Of a stretch of 64,000 bases of DNA, positions 35,906 through 43,719 are shown in pieces. This DNA is from Hydrogenophaga sp. PAMC20947 (lineage in GTDB: Bacteria; Pseudomonadota; Gammaproteobacteria; Burkholderiales; Burkholderiaceae_C). The notes below the pieces were generated by a model, which was not told the origin of the DNA, searched no databases, and worked only from the letters and a program-made list of their open reading frames with translations. Where the stretch lies: assembly GCF_004795855.1 (NCBI RefSeq), contig NZ_CP039252.1, forward strand, positions 3,038,001 through 3,102,000, in the 5' to 3' direction. Within the stretch, counting starts at the first letter, position 1, and each line of letters starts with the position of its first letter. The position numbers and the translations under genes are program-made.

Positions 35906-35977
35906 CTCTGCTCACGCTCCGAAGAGCACCCATGGACCGGCGGCATCACTAGCCCCACCGGCCACATGAACGCGGGG

Positions 35978-36808
35978 TCAAGTTTGCTCAAGGCGCTTGG
36001 CAATCGCGAGTGTCGCCACACTCTGATTCATGCTGTAGAAATGCAATGCGCCGGCACCGCCCTTGCGCAACTGCTCGCACAGATCGCTCACGACATCCAG
36101 ACCAAAGGCCTTGATCGAAGCCGTGTCATCGCCGAAACCTTGAAGGCGCAGGCGAATCCAACGGGGGATTTCGGCGCCGCAGGCGTCGGAAAACCGCAGC
36201 AACTGGCTGGAGCTGGTGATGGGCATGATGCCGGGCACCACGGGCACCGTGGCACCGCGCTTGGCCGCTTCTTCGACAAAGCGGAAGTAAGCGTCGCTGT
36301 TGTAGAAATACTGGGTCATGGCGGCATCGGCCCCGGCCTTGACCTTGCTCACATAGGCCTGCAAATCGGCCTCGGGCGATTTCGCCTGGGGGTGGATTTC
36401 AGGATAAGCCGCTACTTCAATGTGGAAATCGCTCCCGGTTTCTTCACGGATGAAGGCCACGAGGTCGCTGGCGTAGTGGAACTCGCCACCCAGGCCGTAA
36501 CCGCTGGGCAAGTCGCCGCGCAGGGCCACCAGGCGTTTCACGCCCATGGCTTTCAGTGTGGCCAATTCTGCACGCACACTGGCCTTGGTCGCACCGATGC
36601 AGGAGAAGTGCGAAGCCGCGTCCATGCCCTCGGTCAGGATTTCACCCACGGTGTCAAAGGTGCCTTGCTGGGTGGAGCCCCCGGCACCGTACGTCACCGA
36701 GCAAAACTGCGGCTTCAGGCCATACAGCTGCTGGCGAACCGCGCGCAGCTTTTCAGCGCCCTCGGGCGTCTTGGGTGGAAAAAACTCAATGCTGATGGGC
36801 AGGCCCAT
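35978..36808 (-). CDS. metF: 5,10-methylenetetrahydrofolate reductase
   Basis: A 276-residue TIM-barrel flavoenzyme reducing methylenetetrahydrofolate to methyl-THF for methionine synthesis. SIEFFPPKTPEG near the N-terminus contains the conserved Glu; VTYGAGGSTQQGT, ALRGDLPSGYG and NSDAYFRFVEEA are family marks. It is the third gene of the ahcY-tlyA-metF set, 23 bases after tlyA, and is presumably under the SAH riboswitch. Confidence 0.97.
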   Translation of the reverse strand: MGLPISIEFFPPKTPEGAEKLRAVRQQLYGLKPQFCSVTYGAGGSTQQGTFDTVGEILTEGMDAASHFSCIGATKASVRAELATLKAMGVKRLVALRGDLPSGYGLGGEFHYASDLVAFIREETGSDFHIEVAAYPEIHPQAKSPEADLQAYVSKVKAGADAAMTQYFYNSDAYFRFVEEAAKRGATVPVVPGIMPITSSSQLLRFSDACGAEIPRWIRLRLQGFGDDTASIKAFGLDVVSDLCEQLRKGGAGALHFYSMNQSVATLAIAKRLEQT

Positions 36809-36831
36809 GGGGAAATCCTCTTGATGGGCGC

Positions 36832-37593
36832 TCAGGCAGATCGCCTTGCCCAGACAAAAAACTCGCGGTTGCCGTCACCGCCGGTGATGGCACTGTCGAA
36901 ATAGTCACACAACGTCAATCCGTTGTCTGCGCAGGCCTGCGCGATGCGCTCCTGCACCACGGCATAGCTGGCCGCGTCCTTGACCAGCCCGCCCTTGCCG
37001 ATCTGCCCGGGTTGCAGCTCGAATTGCGGTTTGACCAGCATCAGGAGCTGCCCGTCTGGTCTGAGCAAGGGCACGATCGCCGGCCAGACCAGCGTCTGGG
37101 AAATGAAGGAGAGGTCGCCGACGATCAGATCAAAACCCGCATCGTCCACACCCGCCAGCGCCAGACTCTCAATGCTCAGCTCGCGTGCATTGCATTTTTC
37201 GATGCACACCACACGCGGGTTGGCCCGCAAGACCGGGTGCAGTTGTCCTTGGCCCACGTCCACGCCCACCACCTCGGTGGCGCCGGCTTGCAGCAAGCAG
37301 TCGGTAAAGCCCCCGCTGCTCTGACCCACATCGAGACAGCGCTGGCCTGTGACATCAATGCCCGTGTGCTTCAGCGCACCTTCCAGCTTCAAGCCACCCC
37401 GGGAAACGAAGCGGGATTCACCGATATCCAGCAACTCCAGCTCCACCGTTTCGCGGAGCACTTCGCCGTTTTTGGCCACGGCCTTCCAGGGCGCATCGCC
37501 CAAACGCCAGCGCACACCCGCAGCAATCAGGCGCTGTGCCTGAGAGCGAGAAGAAGCCAGGCCACGATCGACGAGCAATTGATCAACGCGCAT
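36832..37593 (-). CDS. TlyA family RNA 2'-O-methyltransferase (hemolysin A-like)
   Basis: A 253-residue protein: N-terminal S4 domain (MRVDQLLVDRGLASSRSQAQRLI) followed by an FtsJ-like SAM methyltransferase domain with DVGQSSGGFTDCLLQAGA as the SAM loop. TlyA methylates rRNA (C1409/C1920) in mycobacteria and others. The ATG at 37593 begins the S4 domain; the open frame to 37776 is spurious. Its position between ahcY and metF is common in Burkholderiales. Confidence 0.93.
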   Translation of the reverse strand: MRVDQLLVDRGLASSRSQAQRLIAAGVRWRLGDAPWKAVAKNGEVLRETVELELLDIGESRFVSRGGLKLEGALKHTGIDVTGQRCLDVGQSSGGFTDCLLQAGATEVVGVDVGQGQLHPVLRANPRVVCIEKCNARELSIESLALAGVDDAGFDLIVGDLSFISQTLVWPAIVPLLRPDGQLLMLVKPQFELQPGQIGKGGLVKDAASYAVVQERIAQACADNGLTLCDYFDSAITGGDGNREFFVWARRSA

Positions 37594-37772
37594 ACAAGAA
37601 CCAGACCCAAGGAAAAGAAAGCAGCAATCAACAGCAACGAACGGTCCGAAAGCCGCTCGAATCAAGGGCGCAGCGGAACCGGCTTCGCCGGGCCGCCAGC
37701 GCCGCCCCCTGGGGGGGGGGTGACGCCGAAGGCGGCGCGGGGGAGTCAGCGTGACTGCGGCGCAGGGGGAAC

Positions 37773-39206
37773 TCAATAACGGTAAGTGTCGGGCTTGTAA
37801 GGACCGCTCTTGGACACGCCAATGTAGGCGGCCTGCTCATCCGTCAGCTCCGTCAACATGGCGCCAACCTTTTTCAAGTGCAGTCGCGCAACCTTCTCGT
37901 CCAGGTGCTTGGGCAACACATAGACCTTGCCCACGTCATACGCCTCGGGGCGCGTGAACAGCTCGATCTGGGCGATCGTCTGGTTGGCAAACGATGCGCT
38001 CATCACGAAGCTGGGGTGGCCGGTGCCACAGCCCAGGTTCACCAGACGACCCTTGGCCAGCAGAATAATTTTCTTGCCGTCGGGGAAGATGATGTGATCA
38101 ACCTGAGGCTTGATCTCTTCCCACTGGTATTTTTCCAGCGAAGCGACTTCGATTTCGTTGTCGAAGTGACCGATGTTGCAGACGATGGCCTGGTCTTTCA
38201 TGGCGGCCATGTGCTCGTGGCGAATCACACCTTTGTTGCCGGTGGTGGTCACGAAGATGTCGGCCTTGTCGGCGGCGTACTCCATGGTCACGACCTTGTA
38301 GCCCTCCATGGCGGCCTGCAGTGCGTTGATCGGGTCGATCTCGGTCACCCATACCTGGGCGCTCAAGGCGCGCAGTGCCTGGGCCGAGCCCTTGCCCACA
38401 TCGCCGTAACCGGCCACGCAGGCGACCTTGCCGGCGATCATCACGTCGGTGGCGCGTTTGATACCGTCGACCAGCGATTCACGGCAGCCGTACAGGTTGT
38501 CGAACTTGCTCTTGGTGACCGAATCGTTCACATTGATAGCGCGGAACATCAGCGTTCCCTTGGCGCTCATTTCGTTCAAACGGTGCACACCGGTGGTGGT
38601 CTCTTCGGTCACGCCCATGATGTGGGCGCTCTTGCGGCTGTACCAGGTGGGGTCCACAGCCAGCTTGGCCTTGATGGCCGCGTACATGATGGTCTCTTCT
38701 TCGCTGCCGGGCTTGTCCAGCACCGAGAGATCGGTCTCGGCGCGCTTGCCCAGGTGCAGCAGCACGGTGGCATCGCCGCCGTCGTCCAGGATCATGTTGG
38801 GGCCTTCGCCTTCGGTGTTGGCGGGGCCGAAATCGAAGATGCTGTGGGTGTAGTTCCAGTAGTCGGTCAGGGACTCACCCTTGATGGCGTACACCGGCGT
38901 GCCGCTGGCAGCGATGGCGGCAGCGGCGTGGTCTTGCGTAGAGAAGATGTTGCAAGAGGCCCAGCGAACGGTCGCGCCCAGCGCTTGCAACGTTTCGATC
39001 AGCACGGCCGTCTGGATGGTCATGTGCAGTGAGCCGGTGATGCGAGCGCCCTTCAACGACTGCTTGGCCGCGAATTCTTCGCGGATGGCCATCAGGCCCG
39101 GCATTTCGGTTTCGGCGATCTTGATTTCTTTGCGGCCCCAGTCGGCCAGGCCGATGTCGGCGATGGCGCAGTCATTATTGAGGGCGGCAGGGATGCGTGC
39201 GTTCAT
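37773..39206 (-). CDS. ahcY: adenosylhomocysteinase
   Basis: A 477-residue SAH hydrolase converting S-adenosylhomocysteine to adenosine and homocysteine, using bound [35 protein letters not shown] and the NAD loop [16 protein letters not shown] are all intact; the C-terminus ends KPDTYRY as in the family. The ATG at 39206 gives the expected N-terminus ([19 protein letters not shown]). It follows the SAH riboswitch by 82 bases, giving direct feedback by its own substrate. Confidence 0.98.
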   Translation of the reverse strand: MNARIPAALNNDCAIADIGLADWGRKEIKIAETEMPGLMAIREEFAAKQSLKGARITGSLHMTIQTAVLIETLQALGATVRWASCNIFSTQDHAAAAIAASGTPVYAIKGESLTDYWNYTHSIFDFGPANTEGEGPNMILDDGGDATVLLHLGKRAETDLSVLDKPGSEEETIMYAAIKAKLAVDPTWYSRKSAHIMGVTEETTTGVHRLNEMSAKGTLMFRAINVNDSVTKSKFDNLYGCRESLVDGIKRATDVMIAGKVACVAGYGDVGKGSAQALRALSAQVWVTEIDPINALQAAMEGYKVVTMEYAADKADIFVTTTGNKGVIRHEHMAAMKDQAIVCNIGHFDNEIEVASLEKYQWEEIKPQVDHIIFPDGKKIILLAKGRLVNLGCGTGHPSFVMSASFANQTIAQIELFTRPEAYDVGKVYVLPKHLDEKVARLHLKKVGAMLTELTDEQAAYIGVSKSGPYKPDTYRY

Positions 39207-39288
39207 GTTGGTTCGCTCCAGAGAGAGTTGAAGAATCCCTCGGCACACGAATCCAGGCGAAAAAAAGCCCATCGCACGCCAAGTGGAT

Positions 39289-39366
39289 GAGCGTCGTTGC
39301 AATGATGTTCCGAGCCTCACGCCCCACGCCGACGTCTGTCGGGGGTGCGCTGCAACGCTCCTCGGA
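39289..39366 (-). promoter_or_regulatory. SAH riboswitch (ahcY leader)
   Basis: On the minus strand the leader reads CCGAGGAGCGTTGCAGCG, then a GC-rich hairpin, then GAGGCTCGGAA, and TTGCAACGACGCTC. This matches the SAH riboswitch: P1 pairs CCGAG with CTCGG, the GAGCG near the 5' end pairs with CGCTC at the 3' end as the pseudoknot, and the conserved TGCA/GCAAC core is present. It switches expression on when S-adenosylhomocysteine accumulates. ahcY starts 82 bases downstream. A TAGAAT -10 box lies just upstream at 39374-39379. Confidence 0.92.
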
Positions 39367-39373
39367 TTGAGAT

Positions 39374-39379
39374 ATTCTA
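39374..39379 (-). promoter_or_regulatory. candidate -10 box of the ahcY promoter
   Basis: TAGAAT on the minus strand, about eight bases before the riboswitch 5' end, which fits a transcription start right at the aptamer. No convincing -35 box was seen. Confidence 0.4.
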
Positions 39380-39500
39380 CCAAAGCGCAGCGCAGCGCAG
39401 GTGTGTGCGGAAATGCGGGCCTTCCCTAGGCCTCGCTTCCGTTTCAGAATGACGCGCGGGGGATCGCGCACAGGTGCACGCTGCGACCACCAACGCAAGC

Positions 39501-39815
39501 GACATCCTGACCACCGGGGCCTCCTCCGCGCCTGACGGGCTGGATCCGTTGATTCGCCTGCGCGCCGCAGGATTGTCGGTATGCGCGATCACCGCCCGGC
39601 TGGATCGGGGCTTTGGGCCGAAACCGCTCATCGATCGCCATCGATCACTGCAGATCTGTTCGCCTCCATGCACAAACGATAGCGCAGTGGTGAAGCGCAT
39701 GCCCGAAGGCAGATTGCATGCCACGGTCAGCGCCATCCACACCAAAGGCTGGATCGGCACCCAAGACAAGGTCCGGGGCGCCCGCTGGATCGTGTGGCAA
39801 CGCCTCGGGCAAGGG
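39501..39815 (+). pseudogene. decayed, internally deleted copy of the HAD phosphatase gene
   Basis: The translated segment starts DILTTGASSAPDGLDPL, followed by LRAAGLSVCAITAR, parallel to DTLTSEGAITPEALKAL and LKAAGLHVFAVTGR of the gene at 40563-41351. Further on, LHATVSAIHTKGWIG and GARWIVWQRLG parallel LNATVSSIHINGWIG and GARWIIQQQLG. About 90 residues between the two blocks are replaced by some 17 unrelated ones, and the DxDxT nucleophile and final GDSTND motifs are missing. It cannot encode a working phosphatase. Confidence 0.7.
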
Positions 39816-39841
39816 CACAGAGAAACAGAACACCTACCCAA

Positions 39842-40087
39842 TCAACGTGCAGGCTTGCGCGAACAAGGCAGTGCAACCTGTTTCTGGCCGACTGCAGAGG
39901 TATTGACCGGCGTTGGCTGAGGCTTTGCGGCTTGAGCCGTTTTTTTGGCTGCACTGCAGTCAATGTACTGGTGGGTCGGCTTGAACGCCTGGCTGCGCGG
40001 TGCCCCGTGGGCCTCCGCCGATAGCATCAGGCTGACAGCGGCCATGAGGCCGAGTAAGGACAATGGGCATAAAAAGGTGCTGGACAT
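39842..40087 (-). CDS. small exported protein of unknown function
   Basis: An 81-residue frame with a good signal peptide (FLCPLSLLGLMAAVSLMLSAEAHGA) followed by a short basic mature part of about 50 residues with two Cys. AGGAG is eight bases upstream of ATG 40087, which decides the start over a GTG at 40096. I recognise no family. It overlaps nothing on the same strand. Confidence 0.5.
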   Translation of the reverse strand: MSSTFLCPLSLLGLMAAVSLMLSAEAHGAPRSQAFKPTHQYIDCSAAKKTAQAAKPQPTPVNTSAVGQKQVALPCSRKPAR

Positions 40088-40562
40088 GATCGGCACTCCT
40101 TCAACACGACACGGCGGTGAAGAGGGCGTCCGCCGCCGCTACGGACGGAATCGAAGTGTGCGCTTTGTCACGAACAATGCCATCCCTCAAGCTGGGGAAG
40201 CGGGCCGACGGGACCCCTACTCTGACGCGGCTGCGGGTGCGGGTGCAGCGCGAGGCCCATCAGAACCCACCGAGAAGCCGGGACGCTGATCACAGAAAGC
40301 CTCCCGTCCATGGACCCGGCCAAGCGCAGGACCGAAGCCACGAGGAACAGCCCGTGCTGAGGGCCTTGAACATCAAAATGCGGGCTGCTTGCCTGTTTGT
40401 GCCGGTGTCGGGCACCCCTGCGGAGATTGGGCGCTTTCACCACCGGTTGACTCGGCTGTCAGCCATCCCGGTTCCCGGACATGCACAATGGCAAACATCA
40501 ACACCGCAACCGTGGTGTCCCTTGGCGCACAGTTGCGCCTGGCACCGCCCTATTTTTCGTTC
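40088..40562. other. intergenic stretch with no supported gene
   Basis: 475 bases between the small exported protein and the HAD phosphatase. Open frames exist on both strands but none has a family look or a ribosome site. Together with the neighbouring HAD remnant it looks like decayed sequence. Confidence 0.5.
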
Positions 40563-41351
40563 ATGCAGCCCCTAGACCAATGGCCTTTGGCCTCCCGCAG
40601 CCGCATCCAAGGCGTGCTCACCGACATCGACGACACCTTGACATCCGAAGGCGCCATCACACCCGAGGCACTGAAGGCCCTGGGCGACCTGAAAGCGGCA
40701 GGTTTGCATGTCTTTGCCGTCACCGGGCGACCTGCCGGATGGAGCGAGCCGTTTGCCTTGGATTGGCCCATTGACGCCATCGTGGCCGAAAACGGCTCGG
40801 TGGCCTTGTGGCGCGGTGAAGACGGCAGCCTGCAAAAAGCCTATTTGCAAAGCGACACCGCCAGGCGCAGGAATTTTGAACGTCTGCTGCACGTGGCCAA
40901 AACCGTGCTGACCGCCCTGCCCCATGCCCGCCTGTCCACCGACAGCGCGGGCCGGGAAACCGATATTGCCGTGGACCACAGCGAATTCCAGCAGCTGCCC
41001 CCAGAGGACATCGCCCGCGTGGTGCGGATCATGCAGGCAGCGGGTCTCAATGCCACCGTGAGCTCCATCCACATCAATGGCTGGATCGGCGAGCACGACA
41101 AAGTCTCAGGCGCGCGCTGGATCATTCAGCAACAACTTGGCCGCAACCTCGACGGCGAGCGCCGCAACTGGGCCTACGTGGGTGACTCCACCAACGATGC
41201 GGGCATGTTTCACTACATGACGCACACCGTGGGCGTGGCCAACATCCAGCGCTTTGCCGACCAGCTCACCCACTTGCCGGCCTATGTGACCGAACTCGAG
41301 CGCGGCGCCGGTTTTGCCCAGGTAGCGCAGGCCATCCTCGAAGCCCGGTAA
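40563..41351 (+). CDS. HAD superfamily (IIB/Cof-like) phosphatase
   Basis: A 262-residue phosphatase. Motif I is LTDIDDTLT, motif II/III region VTGRPAGWSEP, and motif IV GDSTNDAGMF; a C2-type cap lies between. It resembles mannosyl-3-phosphoglycerate or sucrose-phosphate phosphatase-like HADs, substrate unknown. The start is uncertain: ATG 40563 fits the family N-terminus (QPLDQWPLASRSRIQG), but an in-frame ATG at 40488 would add 25 residues; neither has a clear ribosome site. A decayed partial copy lies 0.75 kb upstream. Confidence 0.85.
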   Translation: MQPLDQWPLASRSRIQGVLTDIDDTLTSEGAITPEALKALGDLKAAGLHVFAVTGRPAGWSEPFALDWPIDAIVAENGSVALWRGEDGSLQKAYLQSDTARRRNFERLLHVAKTVLTALPHARLSTDSAGRETDIAVDHSEFQQLPPEDIARVVRIMQAAGLNATVSSIHINGWIGEHDKVSGARWIIQQQLGRNLDGERRNWAYVGDSTNDAGMFHYMTHTVGVANIQRFADQLTHLPAYVTELERGAGFAQVAQAILEAR

Positions 41352-41479
41352 CCCGGTCACCTCGACCGGGGAGCGGGCATTTCGTCGGGCCTGCGCTGGA
41401 TTCTGGCCGAAGCGCTGGTGGCTGTTGCGGCGTTGCCTGTCTGGGCAACCGTTGTAAGGCAGCCCTACCGTTTGCCCTG

Positions 41480-41639
41480 TCAGGCCGATGCGGCGAAGCG
41501 CTGGAGCTCGGTGGCCAAGCCCTCGGATACCGCCTTGAACTGCGGTACACCGCGCAGGTTTTTTGTGCATCACCACCCATGCCCCACGCCTGCCACGCCC
41601 AGGGTCTCGGCATGATCTGCCCAAAGGCGGGGAAACGGT
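41480..41639 (-). pseudogene. possible C-terminal remnant of a LysR-type regulator
   Basis: On the minus strand a frame ends CTKNLRGVPQFKAVSEGLA, then TELQRFAASA and TGA at 41480-41482. The H/T-x-N-L-R-x-V-P-x-x-K/R-A-V pattern near a C-terminus is typical of LysR substrate-binding domains. An in-frame TGA follows the GHGW segment, and removing one base of the A-run restores GWVMHKNLRG. The rest of the gene is missing: the YeeE/YedE coding region begins at once. Weak evidence, by eye. Confidence 0.35.
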
Positions 41640-42746
41640 TCAGGGCGCCGTCGACGAAGCGGCAGCCACGGGCGAGGCAGGCGCCTCCTGGGCGGTATTG
41701 CCCGGGCGATCAAGCAAGCGGTCGGCCAGCCCCCCGCCCACCCACATGCCACCCAGCGTGACCCAGGCGGTGACAGCGAAGATGGCCCCCCCGGTCATGC
41801 CGGCGCCCACAGCGCAGCCACCGGCCAACATGGAGCCAAAACCCATCAGCATCGCACCGATGATGTAACGGGGCATGGTGTAGGCCCCATTGAAACCTTC
41901 GAGCTTGAGGTCTCCACCAACCAAAGCGCCCAAAAAGGATCCCAGGAACACGCCCGGCATCAATCCCAGCCCAAAGGTCCAGGGTTCGCCCGGCTCGGCC
42001 AAGACCCGCATGAGCCATTCAGCAGAAGGCCCACTGAAAGTCAAACCTTGTATCTGCACCGGCTCAAACGAATGGTTCATCACCTGATAGGTCCCGGCCC
42101 ATGCAAGCGCCACCATCAAGCCCGTTCCCAGCCCACCGGCCCACTTCCAGAACGACCATCCGCTGTAGTAAGCAAAAAACAGCGCAGTCACCAGCCAGAC
42201 AAAGGCGATCACCAAGCCGTCCCATGGCCCAGCGCCCAGCTGTGCCAACAAGCTGCGCGACGGGCCACCGTCGACCACCCACCAGCCCGAGATCACGCCC
42301 CGCAAGGGCGACAGAGCGCCGCCCAGCGAAGCCTGCGCCGTGACAGCAAACACCAGTCCCGACAGCAAGGCGCGCAAATTGCCATTGGCCGAAAGCACCA
42401 GCAAGCGGCTCGCGCAGCCCCGTGTCATGACCATGCCCGCGCCAAAAATCAAGCCGCCGATCAGCGCGCCCGACATGCTGCCGCGCGCCGACAACTGCCG
42501 CGCGGTGCTCACATCCAGATAGCCCAGGATGATGAGCAACTGCACGCCAACCACCGCTGCGCCAAAGGCCAGCAACCACACGGTCAGCTTGTCGCCAAAC
42601 TTGCCATGCCAGAACTCAATCACCGCGGCACGCAAGCAAAACCGCGAGCGCTGGGCAAAGAAGCCAAAGCCCAGCCCCGCCAGCAAACCGCACACGGCCA
42701 ACACCGCCGGCTCACCCCAATGCTCTACCCAGCCGACCCAGTCCAT
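41640..42746 (-). CDS. YeeE/YedE family sulfur-compound (thiosulfate-type) transporter
   Basis: A 368-residue polytopic membrane protein of the YeeE/YedE (DUF395) family; the characterised TsuA member imports thiosulfate. Conserved cysteines appear in AQRSRFCLRAA, TRGCASRLLVLSANGN and GGCAVGAGMTGG, the type that passes thiosulfate through the channel. About nine to ten hydrophobic helices are visible. No sirA-like sulfur carrier adjoins. An AT-rich possible operator lies just upstream. Confidence 0.9.
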   Translation of the reverse strand: MDWVGWVEHWGEPAVLAVCGLLAGLGFGFFAQRSRFCLRAAVIEFWHGKFGDKLTVWLLAFGAAVVGVQLLIILGYLDVSTARQLSARGSMSGALIGGLIFGAGMVMTRGCASRLLVLSANGNLRALLSGLVFAVTAQASLGGALSPLRGVISGWWVVDGGPSRSLLAQLGAGPWDGLVIAFVWLVTALFFAYYSGWSFWKWAGGLGTGLMVALAWAGTYQVMNHSFEPVQIQGLTFSGPSAEWLMRVLAEPGEPWTFGLGLMPGVFLGSFLGALVGGDLKLEGFNGAYTMPRYIIGAMLMGFGSMLAGGCAVGAGMTGGAIFAVTAWVTLGGMWVGGGLADRLLDRPGNTAQEAPASPVAAASSTAP

Positions 42747-42755
42747 AACGGCTCC

Positions 42756-42792
42756 GATTATTTAAATATGCGCAAATAGACATATTAAAAGG
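42756..42792. promoter_or_regulatory. AT-rich segment upstream of the YeeE/YedE gene
   Basis: The segment holds ATTTAAAT and, further on, ATATTAAAA, standing out in GC-rich surroundings. It lies just upstream of the transporter start. Such sites are typical of sulfur-responsive ArsR-type repressors or of strong promoters; which is not determinable here. Confidence 0.3.
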
Positions 42793-42891
42793 AAACCGAG
42801 CGAATGTATTGATCCTGCGCAAGGTCGATCGAAACGGTGCAGCCACCTTGAAAAGGCAGAACGCCCGGTTGGACGGGTCCCCGCAGGGCAC

Positions 42892-43638
42892 TCAGGCGGG
42901 GTGAAACGGCGTCTGGTACAGCCAGACCGGCTTGCCATCCACCGCCTCCAGGCGCGCAGTGGGCCGGTAGCCTGTGGCCTCGAACTCCAGGCTCACCAGC
43001 CACCGTCCTGCGGGCCATTCGCGTGCGGCCTTGTCCATGGCGCGCGCCATGCTCTCCGGCCGTTGAAACAGGTACACCATGTCAAAGGCCGACCAGTCTT
43101 CGGCCCAGATATCGGCCCGCCGCACCTGGGCAAACCGGCAACGCAACCGGCACAACAGCGTGAGCGGCCAGCTCCACTCCAGCCCCACCAGATGGGCTTG
43201 CGGGTAGACCCGGTGCAGTTCGATCAAACCTGCGCCCAGACCACAACCCGCATCGGCCACCCGCCCGCCGGCCGGCAGAGACACGGCCTCGGCCAAGCCC
43301 TGGAGGGCCAACGAAGGCGTGGGGAACAGCGGCGCATCGCGCCAGGTGTTGAGGGGGTAGAGCACCAGCAACGCCAGCAAGGGCAACAACCACGCCCAGG
43401 CGGGCCAGCCCAGAGCCGCGCCGCTGGCCCACAGCGAGAGCGGAAAACCCGCGACCATGAACACACGCCGCCAGGGCGTGCGCCCAGTCCAGGCCAATGC
43501 TGCGGACACCAGCAAGGCGAGTCCAAAGGCCACCAGGCTGCCCAAGCCCAACCCGCCCATGAGCAGCAGGTACACGGCCCAGGCCAACGCCCAGGTGAGC
43601 AATGCGGGAAGGGGCCAAATCAGTGACATGGCACCCAT
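42892..43638 (-). CDS. membrane-anchored class I SAM-dependent methyltransferase
   Basis: A 248-residue protein. The first 95 residues form three to four hydrophobic segments (LIWPLPALLTWALAWAVYLL, VAFGLALLVSAALAW, AWLLPLLALLVLYPL). A soluble domain follows with the SAM loop VADAGCGLGAGLIELHRVYP and the acidic strand VGLEWSW. Substrate unknown. Start at ATG 43638 or 43629; neither is clearly better. Convergence and overlap with neighbours are absent. Confidence 0.8.
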   Translation of the reverse strand: MGAMSLIWPLPALLTWALAWAVYLLLMGGLGLGSLVAFGLALLVSAALAWTGRTPWRRVFMVAGFPLSLWASGAALGWPAWAWLLPLLALLVLYPLNTWRDAPLFPTPSLALQGLAEAVSLPAGGRVADAGCGLGAGLIELHRVYPQAHLVGLEWSWPLTLLCRLRCRFAQVRRADIWAEDWSAFDMVYLFQRPESMARAMDKAAREWPAGRWLVSLEFEATGYRPTARLEAVDGKPVWLYQTPFHPA

Positions 43639-43668
43639 TGTGGCGTCAATCGGTGCGCAGCGATTGGG

Positions 43669-43702
43669 GTCTGTTCACACCGTTTCCCAAGTGCGAACAG
43701 AC
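43669..43702. repeat. 8-bp inverted repeat between methyltransferase and ALDH genes
   Basis: GTCTGTTC (43669-43676) pairs with GAACAGAC (43695-43702). It lies 18 bases past the aldehyde dehydrogenase stop. No T tract, so at most a weak terminator or protein site. Confidence 0.4.
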
Positions 43703-43719
43703 ATTGGTGCGCCCGAGGA

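Noticed and set aside
40117..40575. 152-codon plus-strand frame ahead of the HAD phosphatase
   Set aside because: No ribosome site, no family resemblance, overlaps decayed sequence.
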